A stretch of 43,134 bases of DNA from a virus, in the IMG/VR virus record IMGVR_UViG_3300027525_000009, positions 1 through 43,134 of that record. One strand, given 5' to 3'. Below the pieces are notes generated by a model. That model did not search any database, was not told where the DNA came from, and saw nothing but the letters and a program-made list of their open reading frames with translations. Below are positions 22,381 to 31,769 of the stretch, in pieces. The position numbers and the translations under genes were made by a program. Each line of letters opens with the position of its first letter. Within the stretch, counting starts at the first letter, position 1.

Positions 22381-23310
22381 TTATTTACCTACCTTAATTT
22401 GTCCTGCTGCGACTGCTGCTGCTATCTCTTCTGGAGTCATATTTGCTATCTGCTCTGGAGTTAAACCTGAAGCCGCTTGAGGCTGTCCAAATGAAGCTAT
22501 ATCTCCAGCTGCTGATTTTATACCTCCAAGAGCAGTAGTCAGAGCGCCTCCAACAGCGGTAAGACCCTCTCCAAATGAAGTTTTACCATACCCTTCAGTT
22601 CCAAAACCTTCCAAAGTTCCTGCTCTACCTATTTGTCTCATTTGTTTACCTGAAAGCTCACCTCCAGGTTGTGTTGCTTTAAAAGAGTCAAATAATTTTT
22701 GACCTTCTTTACCGCCTCCTAGTCCTTCAACTGCCTTTCCTTCTGCGCCTCCAAAAGCACCTATCCCTGCGGTTAAAGCGCTAGTTCCTGCACTTATAAA
22801 AGCGCCTGTTGCTGCTGCCTCTAATTGATTTGCTTCATTTCTCTTAGCGTCAGCTTCTAATCCTGCTGCTGCTGCCCTATCATCTTGTAAAGCTGAAATT
22901 CTAGCTGCATCCATTTCAGACGCTGCCGCACGTTTCATATCAATGTCTAATTTTTGCACCGCAAATTTATCAGCAATTTGTCCTGTCCCAATATCCTGGA
23001 CTTGTTTTACTTTTCCTGCAGTTGCCGCAACACCTCTTTGATCCCCTTCTTGAGCTGCTTCTAATATCTGAGAACCCTGCACATTTGAAAGCTGAAGTTG
23101 TTTATCGTAAATATCTGTAGTTGCTCTAATTGCATCATAGAAATTTTGCTCTAATCTAGCTACGGACTCTTGCTCTAATTCTTCCTGCTTAATTTCTAAT
23201 CTACCTGCTTCTCTTGCTGCTTCTTTGGCTGCGCTCTGTGCCATGAAACCTTTTGCTGCTTGACCTCCTACAGCTATTGTTGCTGCTGCTATTGATGTAA
23301 ATGCTGCCAT
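22381..23310 (-). CDS. Ala-rich internal-virion-type protein (309 aa)
   Basis: The N-terminus is hydrophobic and small-residue-rich (MAAFTSIAAATIAVGGQAAKGFMA), followed by a long Ala/Gln/Glu coiled-coil-like segment (residues about 25-165). Two Gly/Ala hydrophobic stretches (ATGAFISAGTSALTAGIGAFGG and TAVGGALTTALGGI) come next, then the end LTPEQIANMTPEEIAAAVAAGQIKVGK. This composition is typical of phage internal-core/ejection proteins such as T7 gp14 that enter the host envelope. Sequence identity to a named family was not recognised. Confidence 0.6.
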   Translation of the reverse strand: MAAFTSIAAATIAVGGQAAKGFMAQSAAKEAAREAGRLEIKQEELEQESVARLEQNFYDAIRATTDIYDKQLQLSNVQGSQILEAAQEGDQRGVAATAGKVKQVQDIGTGQIADKFAVQKLDIDMKRAAASEMDAARISALQDDRAAAAGLEADAKRNEANQLEAAATGAFISAGTSALTAGIGAFGGAEGKAVEGLGGGKEGQKLFDSFKATQPGGELSGKQMRQIGRAGTLEGFGTEGYGKTSFGEGLTAVGGALTTALGGIKSAAGDIASFGQPQAASGLTPEQIANMTPEEIAAAVAAGQIKVGK

Positions 23311-23311
23311 A

Positions 23312-23722
23312 TTATAATGTTTTTATCATTTCTGTGTTGTAACTATCTCCTTTTATATACCCATTTTTTTTATAAATATCAATAAGAGAGTCTGACTTTA
23401 ATAAAGCATAAGAATATTTACACCCATTTAGCTTTAATGTTTCCGTTAAAACTTCAATTAAAAAAGACAAAGCTTCTCTCCTTTCGGTTTTTTTATCATA
23501 TTCAAAGTTAGATATAATCCAATCACACCACCCTACCTTTGAATTAGTTATATATACATAACCTGCACAAACAGGTATTTCTCCATCATAAACCACTACG
23601 CCACCTTTTCCATCTTTTGGTAGAAAATCTCTTGGAGGTGGTGTCCATCTCCAATCTTTCCACCATTTAGTTAAAATGGTATCGTAGTCGTTTTCATTTA
23701 ATTCTCTTATAGTAAATTTCAT
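23312..23722 (-). CDS. GNAT-family acetyltransferase
   Basis: A 136-aa protein with a GNAT outline: IRELNENDYDTILTKWWKDW at the N-terminus, GGVVVYDGEIPVCAGYVYIT, strand GWCDWIISN, FEYDKKTERREALSFLIEVLTETLKLNGC and a final KSDSLIDIYKKNGYIKGD. The acetyl-CoA loop (R/Q-x-x-G-x-G/A) is degenerate (KKTERREAL). The WWKDWRWTPPPRDFLPKDG segment is, to my recollection, a signature of a small GNAT type found beside structural genes in marine phages. The substrate is unknown; a virion protein or host protein is possible. A promoter-like element lies just upstream (23728-23735). Confidence 0.75.
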   Translation of the reverse strand: MKFTIRELNENDYDTILTKWWKDWRWTPPPRDFLPKDGKGGVVVYDGEIPVCAGYVYITNSKVGWCDWIISNFEYDKKTERREALSFLIEVLTETLKLNGCKYSYALLKSDSLIDIYKKNGYIKGDSYNTEMIKTL

Positions 23723-23727
23723 TTACG

Positions 23728-23735
23728 CAAAGATA
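23728..23735 (-). promoter_or_regulatory. Bacteroidota -7 element before the GNAT gene
   Basis: On the minus strand the 20-base gap reads GTTTTTTGTATCTTTGCG, containing TATCTTTG, an exact TAnnTTTG. No good TTG box lies at the expected distance. With the start codon at 23722, a transcript from here would have almost no leader. Confidence 0.5.
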
Positions 23736-23742
23736 CAAAAAA

Positions 23743-24525
23743 CTAAGGATTACTTTTGAATACTTGAGAATCTACAGTAAACAGTTCTACAGCAGATGTG
23801 TTGTCGTTTGTTACTTTAAATTCCATGTAATATCCTGTAGCTCCATAAGACTCAGCAACAGGGTCTTTAAGCACTAATATATATGCATTATTAGGTATTG
23901 TAGATCCAATAGGCAAGAAATTTGATGCATCAACCGTTAACGTTTTTCTATCACTACTAATTGAAGTTATAGGACCTACAGCTACAGGTGAGCTGAAGTT
24001 GTTAGGAGCAGAAATAAGAGTACTAAAATTTAACTCATCACCTATAGATATTATTCTAGATATTGGAGTGCTAAATTCAACCGTAATTATACCAGTTGAC
24101 GCACCTGTTGAAGAAAGTAATTTACCTATTCCTTGTGTAGATCTTAACGCTAAGTTCTCTGTACCTGATATTCTTTTAATGTAAGCAAAGAAGCTACCCT
24201 CTTTCTTTACGAAATCTGCCTGAGGCATAAAACCTGCTCCCAAATCAGTTACTAAACTTATATCCCATGAGTCGTCACTCTCTAATTCAATTGTTTTAAA
24301 AACTTTAACAGTAGTAGGTTCTTGATTAAAAACACCTGTAAGGGTTGTATCATAATCAACTCCATAATAGTTGTTACGTCTTTCATTGGTGTTATGTCTG
24401 TATAAATTTCCACCTTTAAAGGTATATAAATACTGATTCATTCCTAATATAAAATCAGGGAAGTAGCTATAAAAAGAAGGCCATCCCTTTACTGATTCAC
24501 TATATGTTACTGTGTAATTTTCCAT
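23743..24525 (-). CDS. Tail/virion structural protein (260 aa)
   Basis: The N-terminus is the most distinctive part: YSESVKGWPSFYSYFPDFIL (residues 8-27), then GMNQYLYTFKGGNLYRHN and NNYYGVDY. I recall this pattern from the C-terminal portion of large tail-stabilisation proteins of Bacteroidota and marine podoviruses; here it is a separate gene two positions downstream of the 1524-aa protein. The rest is beta-rich (ISLVTDLG, IGDELNFSTLIS, FKVTNDNTSAVELFTVDS). It is likely part of the tail hub or nozzle. Confidence 0.6.
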   Translation of the reverse strand: MENYTVTYSESVKGWPSFYSYFPDFILGMNQYLYTFKGGNLYRHNTNERRNNYYGVDYDTTLTGVFNQEPTTVKVFKTIELESDDSWDISLVTDLGAGFMPQADFVKKEGSFFAYIKRISGTENLALRSTQGIGKLLSSTGASTGIITVEFSTPISRIISIGDELNFSTLISAPNNFSSPVAVGPITSISSDRKTLTVDASNFLPIGSTIPNNAYILVLKDPVAESYGATGYYMEFKVTNDNTSAVELFTVDSQVFKSNP

Positions 24526-24535
24526 ATTTTATTTT

Positions 24536-26242
24536 TTAAGTTGGTGGTGCGCAAGTTGTTATAGCGCTCACAACTCCGTTTGTTACTGTAATATATTGAC
24601 CGTTATCCATTATATAGTTTTGGTCTGTAGCTCTAGTCACTCCATCATGGTCTAAGAAAATAGGATTGTTTAGAGCAGGATAAACATTGACTGCATTCTG
24701 AAATCTTGCAAAGAAAAAAGTTCCTGTTGCAGATTGACAGAAAGTACTAGAACCAATAGCATTAGACGTAAAGCTAGGTAAAGCCGCAGGACATTCTACT
24801 GACAAGTTCCATCCTGTACTTGCACATGGACCTAAAACCTCTATAGAGACAGTACCTGGTGATGCGTTTGGCTTAGGTATAACCATAAGGTTAAATTGAG
24901 ATTGACCTCCTCTAATATCATCTCCTGTATTAATTGTTATACTTCGAGTAGAAGGGGTGTCTGCTATCCATCCATTTGAGTCATAGCCATTAAAAGCGTT
25001 ATAAACAGATGTATTAGGTGTAGCTGGAACACAGTTGTCTGTAGGGTCTCCTAGTATAGTAAAGGCATTTGCCACACCACTAGTAGACTGTAAGTTTCCA
25101 TCTGAAACGCTTGATAGTCTATTGTAAAAAACACCATCATATAATACTCTTATTCCGTCAGGAATACTAGCAGGGTTAAAATAAATAAGAATAGCTCCAG
25201 TATCTGACACTGTAGTTCCTGCATCTATATCTAATTGATATACACCTCTTGAACCTGCAGGTGGTGTCAAAGTTCCTCCACATGGAAGTCCTGCTGGAGT
25301 ACATGTTCCAGTAGCTATAACAATACCATACTGTATTTCAATATATGTATTGTCAGCTAATATTACAAACTGACTAGTTGCAGTATTGTTTATCGCATTT
25401 ACAGCTCCACCATCTAGGAATACATAGTTCCCAATCCCTGGAGTAGTAAGTGTTTCAGGCACAAACACAGTTGGTAGAATTGATGTAACGGTTGCATTTT
25501 GTGCAAAATAATAAGTTACTGTGGCATCAGCGCATGTGTCATCTATCTGAACTGGAGACCCTAAAAAACTATCTAGCTGAATAGGACAGTCTGTTTGAAA
25601 AGAAAAAAATGTTCCTTGTATAGGAGCATAATAATCAATATTAAGAACACTAGCGCTTGATATGTCTTTAGGTATAACCTGAGTATACACTCTTGTTCCA
25701 CCGCCTCTTAAATCAAGCTGATTAGAGTTGACTGTAATAGCTTGAGAAGTTCCAGAAGACACATATGTTCCATCTGTTTGTATGTTATAAACAAGAATTG
25801 GTGGCGTGGTCGATGGTGTACTATTAGGTGATCCATAATAGGTTGGTTGACCAGATGGGGTATTAAGTCCAACAGGGCCTTGGTTATTTCCTATATATGT
25901 AAGTTGATTATATGTCTGTCCGTTATATGTAGATAGAACGCCATCTGGAATTTGACCTCCAACAATAGAATAAACAATTACAGCTCCAACATCTGTACCT
26001 CCACTTATTTCTGCTAAAAAAGTGCCTCTTATATCTGAAGATTCTCCTGCGATTTCTCCACAAGGCAAAGAACAAGTAGGGCATATTACTTCAGGTGAAA
26101 GAAACCCTCCTACTTGCTCTCTATATATACCATTAAACTGATAGAACCCATCTGGAGATTTAATCAATAAATTAACATCATCGTAAACAGATATTGCTGT
26201 TGCGAAGTTTTCAGAATCAATAAATTTATTTACTACACTCAT
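24536..26242 (-). CDS. Internally duplicated beta-rich tail protein (568 aa)
   Basis: After a 50-residue N-terminal piece the protein consists of two related halves, about 51-312 and 313-568. Both share LPCG, then RG, IPDG, YNGQ/YDGV plus YN-L, I(T)(V/I)N…D(L)RGG, VIPK and a closing strand before GIVIATGTC/GVVSAITTC. Each half contains paired Cys. The composition (Ser, Thr, Gly, Asn, Ile, few charges) is that of beta-sandwich tail or receptor-binding proteins. It lies directly downstream of the 1524-aa tail protein. Host-surface binding is inferred; no chaperone or depolymerase motif is visible. Confidence 0.6.
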   Translation of the reverse strand: MSVVNKFIDSENFATAISVYDDVNLLIKSPDGFYQFNGIYREQVGGFLSPEVICPTCSLPCGEIAGESSDIRGTFLAEISGGTDVGAVIVYSIVGGQIPDGVLSTYNGQTYNQLTYIGNNQGPVGLNTPSGQPTYYGSPNSTPSTTPPILVYNIQTDGTYVSSGTSQAITVNSNQLDLRGGGTRVYTQVIPKDISSASVLNIDYYAPIQGTFFSFQTDCPIQLDSFLGSPVQIDDTCADATVTYYFAQNATVTSILPTVFVPETLTTPGIGNYVFLDGGAVNAINNTATSQFVILADNTYIEIQYGIVIATGTCTPAGLPCGGTLTPPAGSRGVYQLDIDAGTTVSDTGAILIYFNPASIPDGIRVLYDGVFYNRLSSVSDGNLQSTSGVANAFTILGDPTDNCVPATPNTSVYNAFNGYDSNGWIADTPSTRSITINTGDDIRGGQSQFNLMVIPKPNASPGTVSIEVLGPCASTGWNLSVECPAALPSFTSNAIGSSTFCQSATGTFFFARFQNAVNVYPALNNPIFLDHDGVTRATDQNYIMDNGQYITVTNGVVSAITTCAPPT

Positions 26243-26264
26243 TTTTTTTAATTAATTTTAATAT

Positions 26265-29200
26265 TTAACACGTACCTAAATCGTTTAGCGTTTCATTTGT
26301 TGATATTATTTCTATAGCACAAAACTCTTCACCTTGACAAATTGGGCTGCTGCATTGACGAAATATAGTTTGCTGGTCTCCATCACAATCAATATATGTA
26401 ATTTGTAAAGTACTGTCATAAGGTATACTTCTATATCTATTACAAACTGGTGGAGGCGGTGGACCTCCAGTACATCCACAACAAGAATCTAAAGCGGTAA
26501 CATCATAACATAACTCTATAGGTGTAGGGGTTTTTAAATCCCAAACTAAATACAAATAAGTATTAGCTGTGTTATAAATGAATTGAGCCTCGTAATTTTC
26601 AGGACCTCCTGAAATTGGAGTTGCTGTATTTAATAATGGAAGTAATACATCAATATCTACTTCATCGTAATTTGTATTAGTTGATAGGTATTTTAGTTTT
26701 CCTGCATTAGGATTAAACTCATAAGTTTGACCTGCATTTTGTCTAATCTGCATAATAACAGTAGATCCTTCAGGAGGTAAAGCTCCAAAAGAAGCAGGGC
26801 CAGTTGACTCTGTAAATAAAGAAACACCATCTGATTCTAAAACAACAGAATTAGTGCTGTAAGGACTTAAATAAGATCCTTGTGTCCACCTGTATCTTAC
26901 ATCTGTAGTTAAAGTAGCGTCTCCTTCAAAATTTACAACTATTTCTTTAACTGTTACGTCTGGAGCTATTGGACATTCAAAATTAATATCATAGTCAGAA
27001 ACAACAATTGGTGTAGTGGTCACTTCCACATATCTAGGGCTGTTTTGTGTTTTATTAAAAGAAACACTACCTATCCCTGAGACATCTTGATTTATAACTT
27101 CAGTTCCATTCCATATAGCAGTTATATTTACTTGACCATTTACGTTATATGAAAAAGGTATTGTACCTATTACAGTAGTACAATCAAGGTTTAGTGTATA
27201 AGGATCTTCTCCATTTGTTACTGTTAACACATATCCGCACTGTTTTTCTTCTGGTGGCTGAGGTATAATTTGTGTATTAGAGCTTAAAACATATTCATTC
27301 ATGTATGGATCGTATCCACCTAGTTTTTGAGTTTCAAAAGAAGTTGTAAATAAGTCTCTAAACCAAGAACGCATTCCTACTGTAGATATTACATTTAATT
27401 GGTCTGTTTTAGCAGATCCTCCTTTTAATTCTATTACTGAACTTCTTTTTGAGTCCGTAAAATAAACATTATAACCATAAGAAGTAAAACTCTCTGGATT
27501 ACTACTTATTCCATACTCTTCAATTCTAGCTAATTGAGTACCAAGAACCTCAGGTACTGATGTTATAGCTCCACCTGCTGCTGCATCAGAAAGTAAGTTT
27601 TTACCTACTAACAAATAAGATATCTTATCTTCTTGAAGAGTTAAGATGTCTGTCTGTCTTGAATGCATTTTTCTAATCGGTCCGTATGATGTTTCTAATG
27701 TTTTAAAATTAGCTAAAGCCAGGTTAAATTGATTTAACTTATTTAAGTTAGTTTCTTGATTAAAAACTCCACTATAAGTTACATCAGCAAACCTATGACT
27801 TTCTTTGTATTGTTCTTCTGAAACAGATGTTACTTTTTCTCCAAGTTGTATAAATGGTTTTGTAAGTCCAGATAAAACATGATTCTCTTCCGCTCCATTT
27901 CCAAAAGAATAAGAATTAAAAAAAGTTAAATCAACAATAGCAGGGTTTGTTAAAGTTTGGTCTTGGTCAGCATCTGAGTTTCCTGACAAATGAAGTCCAT
28001 TTACAATGTCAAATGTCTGTTCATTTTCATAATACAATTCATCATTTGCATCTAATGGCTCAGTTTCAAAAATAGTTAAAGTAGATGCTCTTTCTACTTG
28101 AAGATTAATGCTAGCATAAGAATTTCTTGGTCTAAAACCACCACATCTAGGAGTTCCTGATTGATAGCAAAATCTTAAAGGCGATGTTGGAGTAGCTTGC
28201 TGAAATCCTACATAACTATTACCTGTTGTTGCTAATCGATCCTCAAAAATCTTTATATCATCATACTGAATTTGATTATTTTGAGCATCATCATCACTAC
28301 CTGATGAAATTCCATTTGTAAAATCAATATTATCTCCTAACACCCAATCATGTAAACTATCATAATCATTTGAAGATATAAATTTTTTGCTCCAATCATA
28401 ATATCTACTTCCACATCCTCCACCTCGACTATATCTAGTAGCATTAATGGTTATCTCTATAAGAGAACCTGCTGGAACAGTCCATGGAATATAGTCCCCA
28501 GGATTATCCTCATCTTCAATAGAGCATGAAACATTAACTAAAGGCTTATCTCTGCTGCCTCCATCACTAGACTCTTCTATTCTAGAATTTGGCGGTTTAT
28601 TTGCCGCAAAGTTAGAGGGCTTTACTAACATGTAAGTCCCTGTTGGCTGACCACATTCTTGTGATCCTGGCAAAATATCTCCGTCAATATTTTTTTCACA
28701 AAGAAAATCTTTAGCCTCAGATCCAAAACCTAAAACTTTTGTTGTAGCGCAATTTAAAACAGGGCCATTTGTATCTGCTTTGATGTATAACACATCGTTA
28801 TCTTTTACCTTGTCCCTATTGTCTCCCTGAAGCAAATAGTAAGCGTCTCCTGTCTCTTCTTCTCTAAAGAATATATTGCTGTATATTGTTCTGTAAAGTC
28901 CCTTAGACTCTTTAATTACGAATTTATATTTTGTAGCCCAATAAGGAGGGTAGCTATTCATTTGAACCCTAATACTGTTTTTGTCAACTGAATTAAAGCA
29001 GGGAATAAAAATAGTATTATCTCTATCAACTAGGGCAGTACTACTTCTTCCATAGTCATCCATATATACAACACCTATTTCATAATCTCTGTTACTGTGT
29101 AAACTTTGCTTTGATCCATCTAATGCATAAAAACCTTCTGCAGAAACACAGCTTATATATTCATAAGCAAAATTTCCTAATGGAGCTGGAGGCTGTACTG

Positions 29201-30839
29201 TTTGGTCATATTCTTCAAATTTTAATGCAGGCGCAATAAATGAAATTACATCACTTCCAAAAGAAGATTCAATAATAAACCCCTGAGGTGTTCCACTTAT
29301 TCCAAAACCAACTTTTTCCCAGTTTTGTTTAGCTACTGACGAACAAATAAACGAATCAGTAACAGACGTTCCTGTTTCTGTTCCTCCTGAAATAGGAATA
29401 CAAGTGTTATTAGCTATAGGAATAAAAGAACTAACAGCATTAATAAATTCTGGGCTAGTAGCCATTTCATGAACGCTACCAAAATCTGTTTGAAGATTAA
29501 ATATGAAATTATATTGAAAAATGTTCTCTGGTTGACTTTGATCGTCATATGATGGGTCTCCACTATAAACAGATCCATTGTAATCAAAATCAATTCCAAT
29601 TTGCGCTCCTTCAACTAACTGTATATTATCGCCTCCAAAATCAATTGATACTTTTGAATTTACAACATTAACAGCTCCGTCAATAGTGTATTGAAAACCT
29701 TCTCTATCTCCTGCTATACTATCAGATTCTTGAAGCTCAGATATAAGTTGTAAATCATAATCAAGGTAAATAGAAGCTCCATCTTTATCGACTATGTCGT
29801 AACCATCAATGTAATTACCGTACATCAATCTATTTCCCATAATAGTTTGTGCTTGAGCAACTCTAGGAACATTGTCAAACAATCTTAATAATTGAGCTTC
29901 AGGTAATGTTGTGAATATTTTTTGATTTGTAAAAGTTATTGTTTGATCTGTACTGTCTAACCAACCCTCATTTTCTTTATTAAATCTTTCAACAACATTT
30001 ATGCTTTGACTAGTGCTAAATTTAAATAAAACATCTAAATCTTTTACATTTCTACCTCCAGTGTCAAAAGTTACTTTTACTGAATTAAATATATTTCTCA
30101 TCCCTTCTTGATTATAATTGCTATAATCAAATCGAAAAGGACCAGGTGTAAAAGCATATTCGCTAAATGGAGACATCGCTGAGTACTCACCATCTTCATA
30201 TTGCCATCTATAGGCAAAACTAAGTAGTATTTCCTCCATAAAGTTCTCTCCCCCACCTATTTGAAATTGTTCTATTTCAGGTGCGTTTAATGGTGGAGCG
30301 ACAATAACTCCAATATCTTGCTCTGTTATTTGGTCAATTGTTGTACCAGGGTCTGGATTTAGATAAGTTCTTTCAACATTTATCTTTCTAGGAGCATTTA
30401 AGTTGTCTGTAAAAAATAAAAATTCACCTATTAAGTTTATTCCATTAACTAAAAAGTCTTTGTCAAAATTTAAAATTGAAGTAGAAATTACATGATAATC
30501 TAAAACAAATGTTCTTGTATTATATGATGTTATTAAATCTACTTTACCTGTTGAAGAAACAGGGTTAGATTCATCACTAACAAACCAATATATTGTTTCA
30601 TTTGCCCCATCTTCATAAGCTCCAATACATTTAGCACCAGAACTTAATGGCTGACCATTAAAATTAAGTTGAGCAATTAAATCGTTACCTTTTGAATTTT
30701 CAACAGCTCCTATTTCAGTGCCTTCTGTAGAACCCAATCTAACATTTAAAGCATCAATGTATTCACCTTGAGGTACAAGGCGCTCATCAACACTTTTATT
30801 CATTCTCCCTTTTATGAAATTTTTTGAAATATTAGGCAT
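26265..30839 (-). CDS. Large tail protein, P22 gp10-like stabilisation/nozzle type (1524 aa)
   Basis: The N-terminus (NFIKGRMNKSVDERLVPQGEYIDALNVRLGSTEGTEIGAVENSKGNDL) is the pattern I associate with P22 gp10-like tail-stabilisation proteins of many podoviruses. In crAss-like phages a large protein of this kind builds the tail nozzle ('muzzle'). The body is beta-rich with segments such as AYRWQYEDGEYSAMSPFSEYAF, and a later block with SSNPESFTSYGYNVYFTDSKRSSVIELKGG. The C-terminal 70 residues are Cys-rich and contain CCGCTGGPPPPPVC, unusual for a cytoplasm-assembled virion protein. It lies 1 base after the 308-aa connector gene. Confidence 0.75.
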   Translation of the reverse strand: MPNISKNFIKGRMNKSVDERLVPQGEYIDALNVRLGSTEGTEIGAVENSKGNDLIAQLNFNGQPLSSGAKCIGAYEDGANETIYWFVSDESNPVSSTGKVDLITSYNTRTFVLDYHVISTSILNFDKDFLVNGINLIGEFLFFTDNLNAPRKINVERTYLNPDPGTTIDQITEQDIGVIVAPPLNAPEIEQFQIGGGENFMEEILLSFAYRWQYEDGEYSAMSPFSEYAFTPGPFRFDYSNYNQEGMRNIFNSVKVTFDTGGRNVKDLDVLFKFSTSQSINVVERFNKENEGWLDSTDQTITFTNQKIFTTLPEAQLLRLFDNVPRVAQAQTIMGNRLMYGNYIDGYDIVDKDGASIYLDYDLQLISELQESDSIAGDREGFQYTIDGAVNVVNSKVSIDFGGDNIQLVEGAQIGIDFDYNGSVYSGDPSYDDQSQPENIFQYNFIFNLQTDFGSVHEMATSPEFINAVSSFIPIANNTCIPISGGTETGTSVTDSFICSSVAKQNWEKVGFGISGTPQGFIIESSFGSDVISFIAPALKFEEYDQTVQPPAPLGNFAYEYISCVSAEGFYALDGSKQSLHSNRDYEIGVVYMDDYGRSSTALVDRDNTIFIPCFNSVDKNSIRVQMNSYPPYWATKYKFVIKESKGLYRTIYSNIFFREEETGDAYYLLQGDNRDKVKDNDVLYIKADTNGPVLNCATTKVLGFGSEAKDFLCEKNIDGDILPGSQECGQPTGTYMLVKPSNFAANKPPNSRIEESSDGGSRDKPLVNVSCSIEDEDNPGDYIPWTVPAGSLIEITINATRYSRGGGCGSRYYDWSKKFISSNDYDSLHDWVLGDNIDFTNGISSGSDDDAQNNQIQYDDIKIFEDRLATTGNSYVGFQQATPTSPLRFCYQSGTPRCGGFRPRNSYASINLQVERASTLTIFETEPLDANDELYYENEQTFDIVNGLHLSGNSDADQDQTLTNPAIVDLTFFNSYSFGNGAEENHVLSGLTKPFIQLGEKVTSVSEEQYKESHRFADVTYSGVFNQETNLNKLNQFNLALANFKTLETSYGPIRKMHSRQTDILTLQEDKISYLLVGKNLLSDAAAGGAITSVPEVLGTQLARIEEYGISSNPESFTSYGYNVYFTDSKRSSVIELKGGSAKTDQLNVISTVGMRSWFRDLFTTSFETQKLGGYDPYMNEYVLSSNTQIIPQPPEEKQCGYVLTVTNGEDPYTLNLDCTTVIGTIPFSYNVNGQVNITAIWNGTEVINQDVSGIGSVSFNKTQNSPRYVEVTTTPIVVSDYDINFECPIAPDVTVKEIVVNFEGDATLTTDVRYRWTQGSYLSPYSTNSVVLESDGVSLFTESTGPASFGALPPEGSTVIMQIRQNAGQTYEFNPNAGKLKYLSTNTNYDEVDIDVLLPLLNTATPISGGPENYEAQFIYNTANTYLYLVWDLKTPTPIELCYDVTALDSCCGCTGGPPPPPVCNRYRSIPYDSTLQITYIDCDGDQQTIFRQCSSPICQGEEFCAIEIISTNETLNDLGTC

Positions 30840-30840
30840 A

Positions 30841-31767
30841 TTATTTTATCCATTTATTTTGACCCCTTAAATTCATTAATAATCTACTAGGGTGTATATT
30901 GCTTAATCTTAATTTTGCATTTCTTAAAAGAGCTGATTTTTCTTTTTTAAGTCTAGTTACTATATATTCTTGAACTCCAATCTTATTGTTTAATATTGTG
31001 TATCTCATATATGCGTAAACAAATTCTTCAAACAGTTTATTTACACTAATTAAAGAGTCATCTCCTTTTTCCATTCCATCTGAAACATATTCCAAAACAC
31101 AAAGCTCATCTGCCATGTCTGAGCTGAAATTAATAACTCCACCTGATTTATTTATACTAAACGTAGGGTTTTGATTAGCAGTCTCTGTGTTAAGTCCATA
31201 TCTTCCACCTATTGGATATTCAAAATACCATACACCGTTAGAAAAATAACCTTCTTGTCCGTTATAAGGGCTTTGCTGGTTTAAATATATTGATTTTTTA
31301 CCTCCTGTAATTCTTTGTAAATCTATTGTAGAAGTAGAAGGTTTAAGTATATTCCCATCATGATCAAATAATATTCTACAATTATTGTCCTGCAAATAAG
31401 CATCACTCCAATTTGTTTGAATATTTTCACTAAGAGGCATTAGTGTACCATTCTTGTACAAAGATATTCTTACCCAATTTACATAATCAGAAGGCAACAC
31501 AAATCTTAATGTGTCACATACTTGTAATTCAAGTATTTTTATTTCTTTTAAAGAATCGTAATTTAATTCTTGTATAGCTCTTTTTGCGTGAAAAAGTATA
31601 TTATATCTTTCAACATTATTTATAAGTTTATCGTTACCAACATACATCAACATGAAGTTGTTTACAATATCCTCTAATGGTATATATTGATATGAACCCC
31701 AATTCTCATCTTCTGTGTTTGGGTTTCCTGTATTCTCGTAGTAAGTATAATCGTTTATATATGCCAT
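30841..31767 (-). CDS. Neck/tail connector protein (308 aa)
   Basis: Residues about 50-100 hold a helix and strand pattern typical of tail-adaptor proteins: ERYNILFHAKRAIQELNYDS followed by KILELQVCDTLRFVLPSDYVNWVRISLYKNG. The remainder is beta-rich with a helical C-terminus (FEEFVYAYMRYTILNNKIGVQEY) rich in basic residues. It lies between the 329-aa protein and the 1524-aa tail protein, with gaps of 1-2 bases, as expected for a ring or tubular protein between portal and nozzle. I associate this pattern with crAss-like and related Bacteroidota podoviruses, from memory and not checked. Confidence 0.6.
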   Translation of the reverse strand: MAYINDYTYYENTGNPNTEDENWGSYQYIPLEDIVNNFMLMYVGNDKLINNVERYNILFHAKRAIQELNYDSLKEIKILELQVCDTLRFVLPSDYVNWVRISLYKNGTLMPLSENIQTNWSDAYLQDNNCRILFDHDGNILKPSTSTIDLQRITGGKKSIYLNQQSPYNGQEGYFSNGVWYFEYPIGGRYGLNTETANQNPTFSINKSGGVINFSSDMADELCVLEYVSDGMEKGDDSLISVNKLFEEFVYAYMRYTILNNKIGVQEYIVTRLKKEKSALLRNAKLRLSNIHPSRLLMNLRGQNKWIK

Positions 31768-31769
31768 AA

